Shown piece after piece: positions 33,568 to 43,604 of a DNA stretch of 61,682 bases. Numbering within the stretch: the first letter of the stretch is position 1; every line of letters begins with the position of its first letter. Both the position numbers and the translations under genes were made by a program. The notes below the pieces were generated by a model. That model was not told the DNA's origin. It made no database searches and saw only the letters and a program-made list of their open reading frames with translations. The DNA is from Scleroderma bovista. Taxonomy: Eukaryota; Basidiomycota; Agaricomycetes; Boletales; Sclerodermataceae. The stretch lies in assembly GCA_037178675.1 (NCBI GenBank), contig JAYMGJ010000363.1, forward strand, positions 1 through 61,682, read 5' to 3'.

Positions 33568-35480
33568 TGTCAAGTCCAGGTCTACTCCGGTAGGGGGTCC
33601 GGTCAAGTCCGGACGAAAGCGGACGAGAGGGGAGGTCAGAGGTTTGGGCAGATGTCATATCCATACTTTTCCAGTCGCAACTCCGGTCTAACCATGGCCC
33701 GCCTGACCTCTCCTTAGGCATAGATGCAACTCCGGATCTAGTCCGGCCATCTCCAGCCCTATAGCTGCACTCCAGCTCAACTCCGGTCACTACGTCCATC
33801 TCCGCCTCAGGACTAACCCCTGTCTTCCTACAGACAGATCCGCGGTCTAACTCCTCCGTGTCGGACCTGTACCTACCACTAGTCACTACTCCGGTTTCAG
33901 TCCGGCCACTCCCTTAGCCTTGTCTGCAACGTAGCCCAACTCCGGCTCAGTTCTGCTCCTGCTCCTGCTCCGCTTCCTCTGTCAGGTCCACCAATGGCCT
34001 TGGACATTTCCATGTCCAACTCTGGACCTTCCTCCGGCTACTCCGCCCTTCCTCCACCTGTGCACTCCCTCCGCTCTTGCACTTCCTCCGCCCTTCCTCC
34101 ACCTGTGCACTCCCTCCGCTCTTGCACTTCCTCCGGTCGTGCACTTCCTCCGGTCCCGCTTCCTCCGGTCCTGGACATCGCTCCGGACTTAACATTAGTT
34201 AAGTCCACCTCCAACCCTTACCTGTCCTCTTCCGACCTAGTTCCCTTTACTTCACTGTCCCTGCTTTTCCTCCGTCGTCCCTGTATCTCTAGTTCCCCGT
34301 GTCTGCTCCCGCTCCGGTTTATTTTCCTGTACCTGCTTTATTTTCCTGTCCGTTTCTGCTCTGTCCCTTGTCCCAACTAAGGTGTTTACTTGTCACCGTA
34401 TATACTCACCCTAGTTCTCATTTACTATATAAACTACTATACTCCGGCCTAGTAGTTTCCTTAGATCAAATCTCGACTAAGATACTCCCCACTCTGTACT
34501 ACCCATTATGCTCTCCTAATCCATCTGTTCATCTGAACTCCTGAACTCCGGCCAACTCCGGCCTCCGTCCTATCTCGTCCCCTTGGTCCTATGTCTGATC
34601 CTAGCAAGTCTCCTACTTGCACGAGGGCAAAAGCCACCTCTGTCCCAGACTCGATGCTAGACCTCTCAGGACTTATCCCACCTCTGGGATGTCCTTCGCT
34701 CCGGACAAACTGCGCTCAACTCCGGACCACTTTCCCGCGGTCCGGACTTACTCCGCAAAAACCCGGACTTACTCCCTGTGCTTCTCTAGTGCCCGGACTT
34801 CATTCGTTTGACCCGGACTTGACTCTCCACACTAACTAGCACCTACTAGTGTCTGGACTTACCTCCTCATTAGTTCCCTGCACCTCTGGACCTCCTAGTA
34901 AGATCGTTGAGGAGAACCGGTCTTCACAGCAGAGGTTAGCCCGGGCCGGAGTTGCGACCGTTTGGATTCAACGACAAGGACGGCGAGCGTTGATCCCTTG
35001 CGTAGGTTCCGGTCAGATGGAGATAGAGACGGAGATGGACAGAGGATCAGGAGTAGTGACTTAGATGATTTCAGACTGAGGTATACAAGGTAAACTAGAG
35101 GGTACTTATACTAAGTAGAAACTAGGGTCGAGTACATACGGTGACAAGTAAACAACCTAATAGCGGACAAGGGACGACCGGAGTTAGGACTAGGTCAGGT
35201 CCGGTGAAAATAAAGTCAGGACCGGGTAAAATAAATCAGGACCGGTGAAAATGCTACAAGGTATAGGATATATCGAGTTCACGGAGAACTCACGTCAAGG
35301 CAGGGTAAACGGCGAGGTGTGGTAACGAGCGAATAGAGGATAGTCCAAGGGTCGTACTTAACGGAGGCATATCTGCGCGAGCGTGACTGGAGTAAGTGTT
35401 GAGCGACCGGAGTTGAGCTGTGGAGCTGCGACGCGACCGGAGTGACCGGATAAGGCCCGGAGTTGGGCATGGTCGTAACA
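33568..35480 (-). repeat. Solo LTR of family C (C4), TSD ATATC
   Basis: Flanked by ATATC (33563-33567, 35481-35485). Excluding nested LTR D3 it is about 632 bp, from TGTCAAGTCC to GGTCGTAACA. Confidence 0.9.
33653..34928 (+). repeat. Solo LTR of family D (D3), TSD GCAGA
   Basis: 1276 bp from TGTCATATCC to GGTCTTCACA flanked by GCAGA (33648-33652, 34929-34933), inserted in LTR C4. It has a short tandem duplication near 34057-34120 that D1 lacks. Confidence 0.9.
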
Positions 35481-35600
35481 ATATCCTCACTCCAGGTGGA
35501 ATAATTGAGGCCAGTAAGGGGTTTGATGTGATCTCAGAAGGCTCAGAGACATGATGACGACGAGTAGAGTGATGAGAACGATGGGAGAAGTCCTGATGAT

Positions 35601-36128
35601 GGTCTGGAGTGCAAGAGGGGATCGAGAGGAGCTTGTAGGTACAAGGATGGGTGAGATTGGTAGGCAGGAAGTGAAGATATGGGTCGATGTTGGCAGAAAG
35701 TATATGCAGAGTGTTGTCAATGATTGGAGCGATGGATCAAGAATCCAATAGAGTCCCCAGTGGTCCTTGAGGCGCAGAGCACAATGGTCCAAGAACTGAA
35801 GAGATCGGACCAGAGGATGATGAGTTATGACAAGAAAGAGGTGACTGATTTGTGCACTAAAGGTTTCTCTAATGCTCCCAACAATGCACAGAGTGTTCCA
35901 ATGGCTTAATCTCCACCAAACTTGGTCTCCGGGGTTTTCAGGTCCTAGGGAGATACTGGCACAAGTTGCGAGAGGACAGGACAAGATCCTGAGGCAGGAG
36001 AGTAATATTGGACTTTAGGGGCAAAAAGGGGTGTTGGGAGGAGGTTTCTCAGATCAGAGTAGTAGGTTGGGGTTTTAAGGGGTGGGGAATCCGATGGAAG
36101 TAGTTTTGAGGCAATTGGAGCATGCAAT
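35601..36128 (-). other. Leader of copia element K
   Basis: Non-coding interval between the primer-binding site and gag. The only sizable minus-strand frame (to 35984) is out of frame with gag and shows no motif. Confidence 0.5.
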
Positions 36129-36156
36129 GAGTGGCTAGAGCACAGGGCTCATAACC
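36129..36156 (-). other. Half-tRNA-Met primer-binding site of copia element K
   Basis: On the plus strand these 28 nt read like the 5' half of elongator tRNA-Met, including GAGCACAGGGCTCATAACC with the CAT anticodon. On the minus strand they directly follow the LTR end TGAACA and begin GGTTATGAGCCCTG, the position and type of primer site used by Drosophila copia, which primes from a tRNA-Met fragment cut in the anticodon loop. Confidence 0.7.
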
Positions 36157-36417
36157 TGTTCAGGCCAAAACTTGCTGGAAGTGCACAAAGTGCTGCTGAG
36201 CTGCTCAAATGAGGTCCAGACTAGAATCCAGTGAGTAACTGAAGAGGAGAAACACTGGACTCTACAGGGTATGTGCACTTCTGGGTAAACAAATGTAAAC
36301 AACAAGTCAAGGGCGCATCTAGCGCTACAATGCAGCTATGAAGCTGAAACAACTTGGTAGTAAGTAGGGTAGACCATGATAGTAAGTAATACACTCATAA
36401 GAAGAGGTGGAAATCTT
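36157..36417 (-). repeat. 5' LTR of copia element K (family V, copy 3)
   Basis: About 261 bp from TGTTCAGGCC to GGTGGAAATC on plus. Other copies lie at 15764-16095 and 32944-33217. It is followed on the minus strand by the half-tRNA primer site and the K leader. Confidence 0.68.
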
Positions 36418-36447
36418 TCATCTGCTCAGGGATTCTTTTCACCTCAG

Positions 36448-36613
36448 TGTTTGAAGACAAAGCACTGAGATAAGACACATACTCACATTCATTTAATTAC
36501 TCAGTACTAACCTACTTAGCTTATAGCCTCTGTCTAGGTTAGTTACATAGTGTTCAAAGACAAAGCACTGAGCTTATAGCCTTTGTCTAGTTCCCTGTGC
36601 AAGCCAACTAACA
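36448..36613 (+). repeat. Probable 5' LTR of copia element K2
   Basis: From TGTTTGAAGAC to CCAACTAACA, immediately before a second half-tRNA primer site. It contains a direct repeat of ACAAAGCACTGAG and CTTATAGCCT.TGTCTAG. The left limit is uncertain. Confidence 0.5.
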
Positions 36614-36630
36614 TAAGGTTATGAGCCCTG
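36614..36630 (+). other. Half-tRNA-Met primer-binding site of copia element K2
   Basis: TAAGGTTATGAGCCCTG directly follows the LTR terminus. GGTTATGAGCCCTG is complementary to the anticodon arm of elongator tRNA-Met. Confidence 0.68.
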
Positions 36631-36686
36631 CTGGCTTATAAAACTAGACAAGCAACAGCACTATTCAAACTATTCCTACATGAAAC

Positions 36687-36754
36687 ATGTCTGGCCCATC
36701 CTCAGCTTCGACAGCTGGGAAAATGAAGTCTTTGACTGTAGCTGTGCACTTCAG
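36687..36754 (+). pseudogene. Copia element K2: gag N-terminus only
   Basis: An ATG 56 bp after the primer site opens MSGPSSASTAGKMKSLTVAV, a short start typical of copia gag. It is cut by repeat Z at 36755. K2 points away from K, so the two are head to head. Confidence 0.55.
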
Positions 36755-37103
36755 GTAACCACTTTTGATAAGCATTTAGCCTGAATAGTTTAGTATTGAA
36801 ATTCAGCCAAATAGCCTATAAAACCATGATCATCCCAGGGAAGGTCTGCTTCCCTCCTGGGATGGGCCATTGTTTTTATAATCCCATCCCAGGGTTCGTC
36901 CATGCCATATGGGATGGCCCATGCTTGCCTGTGGTGTCAGGGGTCCTCATACAGTTTTTTCATCACTACTTAGTGTTTTAAAGTCCAGTCCAGTCCAATC
37001 TATTGCCTCTTTCTCTTTTTGGAGGCAACCAGACCATGACTAGTTATTTCAGATCTTGCTTGGACCACAACTGAACCAATAGCAACAGATTGCATGTGGT
37101 TGC

Positions 37104-37382
37104 TGTTAAAATAAACCACAAAGGAGCACTCTAGTGCCCAGTGTCAGAGACTAAATTGAGAGGATAGCTACAGGATACAGACCTAGTGCCCAGTGTCAGA
37201 GACTGAAGAGAAGAGACTCTGGGCACGAAAATTTCAACTATACAAACAAAGCAAACAAAGAGAAACAAAGGAAAACACAAGCCACAAATTATGTGATGAT
37301 CCATGAAAGGAAGGAGCTGAAGTAATCACTAAAAAAGGTGTCCATAAGAACAATAAGAGTGCACAAACACTCAATACCAACA
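37104..37382 (-). repeat. Solo LTR of family X (X6), TSD GTTGC
   Basis: 279 bp, TGTTAAAATAAACC to CAATACCAACA, flanked by GTTGC (37099-37103, 37383-37387). Confidence 0.9.
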
Positions 37383-37492
37383 GTTGCACATGGCAGTTGC
37401 AACCAGTTTTTTGCACAAATGAAGTACTCTCTTGATTTGTGCACAAAAGGGGATCTAAAATCAATTTTAAGCATGCAAAACAGGGGTCCTTG

Positions 37493-37770
37493 TGTTGGTA
37501 TTGAGTGTTTGTGCACTCTTGTGGTGTTGTGTGGTGTATTTGCATTGATTACTTCAGCTATTTCCTTTCCAGGTTGATCAGGTGATTTGTGGCTGTTGTG
37601 TTACACTGTTTTTCCTTGTTTGCTTTGTTTGTATAGTTGAAATTTTCATGCCCAGAGTCCCTTCTCTTCAGTCTCTAACACTGGGCACTAGGTCTGTATT
37701 GTGTAGCTCTCCTCTTAATTCAGTCTCTGACACTGGGCACTAGAGTGCTCATTTGTGGTTTATCTTAACA
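37493..37770 (+). repeat. Solo LTR of family X (X7), TSD CCTTG
   Basis: 278 bp, TGTTGGTATTGAG to TATCTTAACA, flanked by CCTTG (37488-37492, 37771-37775). Only 110 bp from X6, in opposite orientation. Confidence 0.9.
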
Positions 37771-38130
37771 CCTTGGTCTTTGTTTTTCACCAGATTTATG
37801 TATTATGTGCACTAGTTAGTCACCAACTGATAGCCCTCAACTGGTCTCAACAAAGACTGGCTGTGACTGGTTTGCAACTGGTATTTGATTTTTCCTCAAC
37901 CTATTGCAACTGCAACTGAACTGATCACCCAACCCCAGGACCACCAACTGCAGTCTGGTCACAACTGATAACAGTCCAGCTCAGTTGCCAGGCTTTTTGC
38001 AGTCCTAGGACCATACTTTTAAACACTATTCCTGCTTACTCCAGATTGTTTTGTATTTTCTTTACACACTGCACATTCCCTTGCTGCAAATGGGTTCTGT
38101 GATATTGCAAAACCATCTTCATGCTTTATT

Positions 38131-38975
38131 TGCTTCTCTAGTAGTCTGGTGACTTTTACCTTCTTCTTCCTTACTACTGGAGTGATGGACAAAACAATAT
38201 GGGGTATAAAAGTGAGCATGATTACTTCTAGAATATTACATGACACTTCTGTGAATAGCACAATCACCACCATCTATTTAGTTGTTACAAGTGCTCTACC
38301 TATGGATGAGTGTAACATAGCTATAGTAGGAGATAATGACATTGGCCAAACATTGACAGCACCATTTGGGTGTTGGAATGTGAGAAGATGCAGCTGGCTC
38401 CCTACCAAATCACCACAGTTGAGGGATAAGGTTCTACATTCTGGATCTGGATCTGGATGTGCATCCACCTTGGTGTATATGTATAGATGTGGACTTTGCA
38501 AATTTTGGAACATCTTGTGATTATGTCAGGAGGCTGCACAAATGTATAATTTTTGTCCACACTGCTGACATACCATGTCCAAGCTATCCAAAAGACAGTT
38601 ATCCAAGCATGAGCAGTGATGAAGATTGTCATGTTCTACAAGTTGCTCCTCCCTTTTGCACTTGGTTGTTTTTTGGACAAGCAATAATAATGTGGAGAAA
38701 TTGGCTAGTTTATTTCTGGAAACCCTATTAGATGGCTGGTCTGAGGAAAAATGGTGTTACATGCTATCTATCTTGTGATGGGGTGTGTGGATTCCATAAA
38801 CTCACTGATAAACCTGTTTCAGGTGGAAGACCTGGTGAGCCTAATACACAGACATGCATAAGATGCTCCCATTTGCAACAGAAGTGGATGTTGAATGTTG
38901 ACCAAACCACTTGTTGAGAACACTACTGTATCACACACAACCTAATACTCCAGGAGTGACCTTGTTAAACAAGGT
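38131..38975. other. Unassigned interval, possible remnant of a KDZ element
   Basis: It continues from repeat Z. A plus frame at 38149-38520 and shorter ones to 38917 carry Cys-containing stretches (MYRCGLCKFW; RCSHLQQKW) but no motif I can name, and the opposite strand is open in part too. I cannot support a gene. Confidence 0.35.
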
Positions 38976-39655
38976 GATAATATATAGAGGGGTGCTTGCA
39001 CAATCAGGAGGTGGGTTTGTACCAACAGACTTGGCCCTGCCACTTGCACTTGAACTCTAAGCAAGCCTGTCAAATCCGGGTCCACTCCAGTCAAGAGAGC
39101 AGGGACGAGAGATATGGAGTGGGTGACTTAGTTGATCTCAGACTGAAGATACAAGACTGAGTACAGGACTTTATATACAGAGACGGAAGTAACCTGAGTA
39201 TATATGGTGACAAGTAAACAACCAAAAGCCAGAACAAGGGAACGAGAGTGAAAGGAATAGGTCGGTAAAATAAACGGAGACAGGAAAATAAACGGGGACA
39301 GGAAAATAAACGGGGAGGAAAATAAACAGGGAGCCAGGCTTGAAGCAGACACGGGGAACTGGAAGTATACAGGGGCGACGGAACGGGTGCAGGAACAATG
39401 CGGTAAGTGGAACTAAACCGGATTGGAGAAACGGATAGGGTTGAGTACGGACTTAACAGATACTATGTGCGCGAGCATAGTCCAGAACCGGGGATGAAGC
39501 GCAAGGGCCGGGATCGAGCTGTATAGCTGCGATGAAGCTGGAGTAACCGGGAGAGCGACCAGAACTGGACATGGTCGTGACAAAGCCACTACATTACTAC
39601 ACAAATCCACCCACCTCCTGATAGTGTGGGCACCCCTCTATATATTATTCCTAGC
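38976..39655. repeat. Foldback element with LTR J in its loop
   Basis: The arm 38976-39025 (ATAATATATAGAGGGGTGC, then TCAGGAGGTGGGTTTGT) is complementary to 39600-39650 with a few mismatches. Without LTR J the loop is about 70 bp, giving a MITE-like hairpin. Confidence 0.65.
39068..39582 (-). repeat. Solo LTR of family J, TSD AAGCC
   Basis: 515 bp from TGTCAAATCC to GGTCGTGACA, flanked by AAGCC (39063-39067, 39583-39587). It holds a short tandem repeat, AGGAAAATAAACGGGGAC, at 39250-39335 and a TATATAAAG on the minus strand near 39172. Related to families C and D by its termini and the GTTTACTTGTCAC block. Confidence 0.88.
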
Positions 39656-39945
39656 ATCCTTAGATAGTTTTGGGCCAGTTGAAGTTACTCTGTAATTTTA
39701 TAATGGGCGCACAGTCCTTACAAGGCTGCTCAAGAATGACAATATGAAAGAATGGTCTGAATTGAAAAATATCTAGTATGGGGCACCCTAGCAGCTGAAA
39801 GTATGGTTCTATTACTGCAAGATTTAGCCTGATATCTAGTGTTTTCAGCAAGATATCACTTGCACAAGTTTACCATATTTCTGAATCACACTTTTGCTCA
39901 GAAATGCCTGACTACTGATTATTTTTCAAACAGCAATAAAAGCCT
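39656..39945. other. Interval with no recognised feature
   Basis: Intergenic-like DNA. A TAGTGTTTT at 39837 resembles the hAT terminus but does not continue as one. Confidence 0.4.
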
Positions 39946-41054
39946 GGTCCTAGGACTGAAAAAAGACCAGAAACTGAACCAGACTGCAGTTGCTGGACCT
40001 GGGGGTTGGGTGATTGGTCTAGTTGTGATTGCATGAGCTTGTGGGAAAATATAAAACTAGTTGCAGGGCTACATGAAGATCAAGTACCTCTGTTTTTGCA
40101 CAAATTCTTGGTTTGCATGCTTAAAATTGGTTGCAGATCCTGTCATGACCATGTCCAACTCCATATCTTATCCAGTTACTCCAGTTGCATCACAGCTCTC
40201 CAGCTCAACTCTGGTCGTTTGCAACTTACCCTGGTCATGGTCATGCAGATACACCTCTGTTAAGTATGACCCTTGGGCTAGTCTCTATTCAGTCCTTACT
40301 ACACTTCCCTGTCAACCCTGCTTTGCTTCAAGTTCTCCACATCTTGTTATATCCTATGCCTTGTATTATTTTCACCAAACCTGGTTTATTTCACCTGGAC
40401 CTGATTTTATTTTCATCAGACCTGACCTAGTACTTTCTCTGGTTATCCCTTGTCTGCCCTTCAGGGTGTTTACTTCTCACCATATATACTTGTCCCTAGT
40501 TCTTACTTAGTATAAGTACTCTGTAGTTTATCCTGTACTCTCCAATCTGAAATCATCTAAGTTACTACTCCTGCTCCTTGTCCATCTCCATCTGATCAGA
40601 ACCTACACAAGGGATCAACACTTGTTGTCCTTGTCATTGAATCCAATCAGTTGCAACTCTGGCCCAGGCTAACCTCTTCCCAAACCTCTGATCTCATCTC
40701 TCATCTGTTTTCATTTTGACTTGACCAGACCCCATACTGGAGTAGACACAGACCTGACAGATCCCCTGTTTTGTGCAAAAAAGGGGATCTTGATCTGTGT
40801 GCTGAAAATTGGTTGTGAACCTCCTTTTCTGTCCAGATCAATTTCAGACCCCTTATTTTGGGAAAATCAAGTAGTCTCAATTTGCATGGCTAAAATTGCT
40901 TGCAGACCCCCTAATTAAAATAAGTGAAGGCTGCAACTGGGTGTGATTGGTTTGGTTGTGGTCTGAGAAATATTGAAATTTCTGCAACCAGTTGGGGTCT
41001 GGTTGCCTCCAAAAATGGGCAAAAGATCAGACCAGACTGGACTTTAAAACACTA
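39946..41054. mobile_element. hAT-like non-autonomous element (hAT3) with LTR C5
   Basis: Subterminal sequence GGTCCTAGGACTG...ACCAGACTGCAGTTG matches the right end of hAT2 (inverted). The right end, ACTTTAAAACACTA, closes at 41054. The left terminus is disturbed. Internal repeats contain GGGGATCT and AAAATTG.TTGCAGA.CC. No transposase. Confidence 0.55.
40141..40759 (+). repeat. Solo LTR of family C (C5), TSD GATCC
   Basis: 619 bp, TGTCATGACC to GACCTGACA, flanked by GATCC (40136-40140, 40760-40764). Many CCGG sites of other copies appear here as CTGG or CCAG, a sign of CpG decay. Confidence 0.9.
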
Positions 41055-41670
41055 CACTTTGATGTGCATGGAAGCTTGCCATCATGGTTGAGCAGGAAAG
41101 GTTCAGTTGGCATGACACATGAGGTATGAAAAATGACTGATGACCATGATGAGAGGGGATGGTGATGAGAGATAAAAAACTATGATGACAGTGATGAGAG
41201 TCATTAAAAAATCATTGCAATAGATGTCTGCTGATAGCCTTGATTTTGTGATGGGACATCCCACTTGCACATAAAAATACCAATGGGATGTCCCATTGTA
41301 CCAGGCTGTGATGAATGTTTCATTTTTATGTAGTGATGTGTCAAGAACTGAGTCACTCTAAACACCTCCACCCACCTCTGCCTGCTTTCATGTCACTCAT
41401 AATGCTGGTGGGATAGTCCATCCTAAATATTGAAAATAGTTTTTTTTTTTTTTTGATTCCATTTAAGTGCATTCAGGGTTGATAGACCCTATGTTGCACT
41501 AAGCTACTATGGGTACAAGCTGTGCATATTGACAGAATGTATCTATTTGATGGATCAAGGCTGACATGAACCCGTGATGGTGATGCCAGTAAGCACAGGT
41601 CAAAGCAGACTTCTGAGGAAGCCTGCCCCAGGGATGTACCTAGAGTATGCCGGATTGCGGGAAGGGGAAG
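41055..41670. other. Interval with no recognised feature
   Basis: Contains GATGA-rich DNA, a GGGATGTCCCATTG motif and a poly-T run near 41440-41455. No gene is supportable. Confidence 0.45.
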
Positions 41671-41897
41671 TGTTCAAATAATCCACAAAAGAGCACTCTA
41701 GTGCCCAGTGTCAGAGACTGAAGAGAAGAGACTCTGGGCACGAAAATTTCAACTATACAAACAAAGCAAACACAGAAAAACAATGTAACACAAAAGCCAC
41801 AAATCACCTGATCAACCTGGAAAGGAAACAGCTGAAGTAATCACAGGAAATGCGCAACAACAACACAACAAGAGTGCACAAACACTCAATATCAACA
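41671..41897 (-). repeat. Solo LTR of family X (X4), TSD GGAAG
   Basis: 227 bp, TGTTCAAATAATCC to CAATATCAACA, flanked by GGAAG (41666-41670, 41898-41902). About 50 bp shorter than its relatives because one internal CAGTGTCAGAGACT unit is missing. Confidence 0.9.
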
Positions 41898-41934
41898 GGA
41901 AGGGGAGAGGGGTGGGGGGGATAGATTCAGCCCT

Positions 41935-42920
41935 ATGTCGGGTGATAAATACTAGGGGCTGGGGGTGTTAGTGCCCCATCAGGCATGATGAGTGTGGTGA
42001 CAACCAACTCCTGGGGAGCTCAGATAGCGACCTGGAGATCGCCATTGGAGTCAAAACCCATGAACCAAGGCATATCTGAGGTGTAGATCACCTCCAGCAC
42101 CTGCTGCACATCATTGGGGGTGTCAAATGGGTAGAAGGGTGCCATGGAGGAATCAATAGATTTGAAAGGGGGTGGGCAGTGCTGGTGATCTAGAACAGCC
42201 TGAAACCACCTGTGCTGGGGGTGAGTGATACCCTCCTGGGAGACAGACATGGAGGACTTGGTGGAGGGGGAGGGGGGGTGGTGCGTGGAGAAAGGGGGGC
42301 TTTGAATGAGGCCTCATGTAATGAATGGAGGGCCTGGACCTCCTTCTGCAGGGCTGCAATCTCCGTGTGGAGCTCCGCAATGATGCCGGGGAATTGAGGG
42401 GGGTTAGTCACAGCAGACTGGGGGGCAGCGCAAGAGGGTGGTGCAGGGGGTGGTTTCTGCACCATGAGGCAGGAGTGCTGGGCATGAAGGTGCATCAGCA
42501 TGTTGTTTTGGTATAGTTTGACATAGGCAGGGAGGACCCTGCCCATCTCCAGGTCAAGTGCCTAGGGAGTGAGTTGCGATTTGAAAGCGTGGAATATAGA
42601 GACTACCCAAAGGGTAGCCTTGGGGCTGTCCTTTGGACATGAGGTCAGGACAGTGGGGACACTGAATGATTTGCAAGCATTGAGACCGGCTTTCATGGTC
42701 CAGGACCACTGAAATGGATGGGTGCTAAAGTGATGGAGGACCGATCTAGGGACTGCAGGTGGGGTGAAACGGGCCCTGAAGGTGCCCTTTGGGAAGGCAT
42801 GGTAGCATTTTCTGATCTCTCTGAGAGAAGGATCGTGCATGGCAAGGAGGATGAACACTGATGCTTGGTGGGGGGGACAACTGACCCAAAGGGGAAGGTG
42901 GTGGTATGGGTACAAGAGGC
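41935..42920 (-). pseudogene. Repeated coding family W, copy 2 (longest)
   Basis: The minus frame contains the W core SFSVPTVLTSCPKDSPKATL, WVVSIFHAFKSQLTP and RVLPAYVKLYQNNMLMHLHAQ. Beyond the other copies it continues through a Pro/Ala linker, a predicted coiled coil (IIAELHTEIAALQKEVQALH) and a C-terminal part with HRWFQAVLDHQHC and DMPWFMGFDSNGDLQVAI. About 320 residues in all, with frame changes near 42560, 42250 and 42040. An A-run in sense orientation (about 11 A) lies just upstream at 42920-42931. The function is not recognised. Confidence 0.6.
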
Positions 42921-42967
42921 TTTTTTTTTTTGAAAATAGTTGCTTTGTATCATATCATGGATATGTA

Positions 42968-43062
42968 GTGATCTGCATGGGTCAACCCCCAGGTATCAGA
43001 GGGCTGACCCGCACCCATACCTGCAAGTACCTGTATCCACATACCCATGGGTACCCTTTTCA
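42968..43062. repeat. Short repeat P with a hairpin (copy 2)
   Basis: GTGATCTGCATGGGTCAACC onward matches 15657-15760, including the palindromic ACCCATGGGTACCC. Here it leads into a low-complexity tract. Confidence 0.55.
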
Positions 43063-43604
43063 CAGGTATCATCAATGGGTGTGTGGGTATACCCTTTGAT
43101 CATCGTCATGTGTCATGCGTCAATGATGTCGTGATGCCATGGCACTGGCCATCTGTGTCACGATGGCATCATTGTGTGTGCTGTCCATTGGTGTATCATC
43201 CACCATTGTTGTGTTATTGTTGTGTGTCATTGTCGTCATGACATCGTGGCACTGGCCAGCTGTGTCACAGCGGCATCATCGTGTGTGTCGTGCATTGGCA
43301 TGTCATTGTCGTGTGCATGTGTCATGCATCATCATCAACCATGCATCAATGACAACGACCATGACGAGAAGTGCATGGCCAGTGCCACAATGACATGTCA
43401 TTGACATTGTTGCCCCCACCACAGAGCGATAGCGACAACAATGACCATGGCATGGTCACCACCATGCAGCAACAACAACGCCACTGCCACCACGCAGTGA
43501 TAACAACGACCATGACATCGATGCACAACAATGACACCATGCCAATGCATGACACAAGGTGCATGGTGCACGACGATGTGGTGCATGACAGTGCATCCTT
43601 CATC
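43063..43604. repeat. Low-complexity tract with a strand switch
   Basis: 43063-43330 is TG-rich (TGTCATCGTCGTGTGCAT) and 43340-43600 is CA-rich (ACAACGACCATGAC), so composition flips strand near 43335. Open frames on both sides are artefacts of the bias. Confidence 0.55.

Larger units (their letters stand above)
33218..35600 (-). pseudogene. Copia element K: gag, split by LTR C4
   Basis: Minus-strand gag-2 type capsid of Ty1/copia: LNYSTWSEDMKALL before the insertion, HSKGLWRLVDAKETRP after it, then DKAAGEIMLNIEADQRVHI, NPVAAWKALASIYLQRKPGACF, YDKFFGIRKREDESLSALTARVDQAM and KIKEL. The frame rejoins exactly (SED-MKA) when LTR C4 and one ATATC are removed. The start is unclear, with a frame change near 35530. 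Protease and later domains are absent; the C-terminus is cut at LTR V2. Confidence 0.82.
36971..38028. mobile_element. hAT-like non-autonomous element (hAT2) with two LTR X copies
   Basis: The inverted ends are TAGTGTTTTAAAGTCCAGTCC at the left and the complement of TAGTGTTTAAAAGTATGGTCC at the right. The right flank TTCCTGCT matches the empty target in Z copy 1; the left copy has diverged (TCACTACT). Excluding LTRs X6 and X7, about 490 bp remain. No transposase. Confidence 0.7.
36755..38130 (+). repeat. Repeat Z (copy 2), split by hAT2
   Basis: 36755-36970 and 38029-38130 together match the minus strand of 25890-26168, up to AAAACCATCTTCAT, where the copies diverge. Comparison with copy 1 places the hAT2 target at TTCTTGCT. 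Confidence 0.65.

Noticed and set aside
36129..36160. A functional tRNA-Met gene
   Set aside because: Only the 5' half up to the anticodon loop is present, and it abuts an LTR end, so a primer-binding site is the better reading.
38019..38273. Minus-strand frame with a Cys pair and Lys-rich stretch
   Set aside because: It crosses the boundary of the hAT2 element and repeat Z and has no recognisable domain, so it cannot be a coherent gene.
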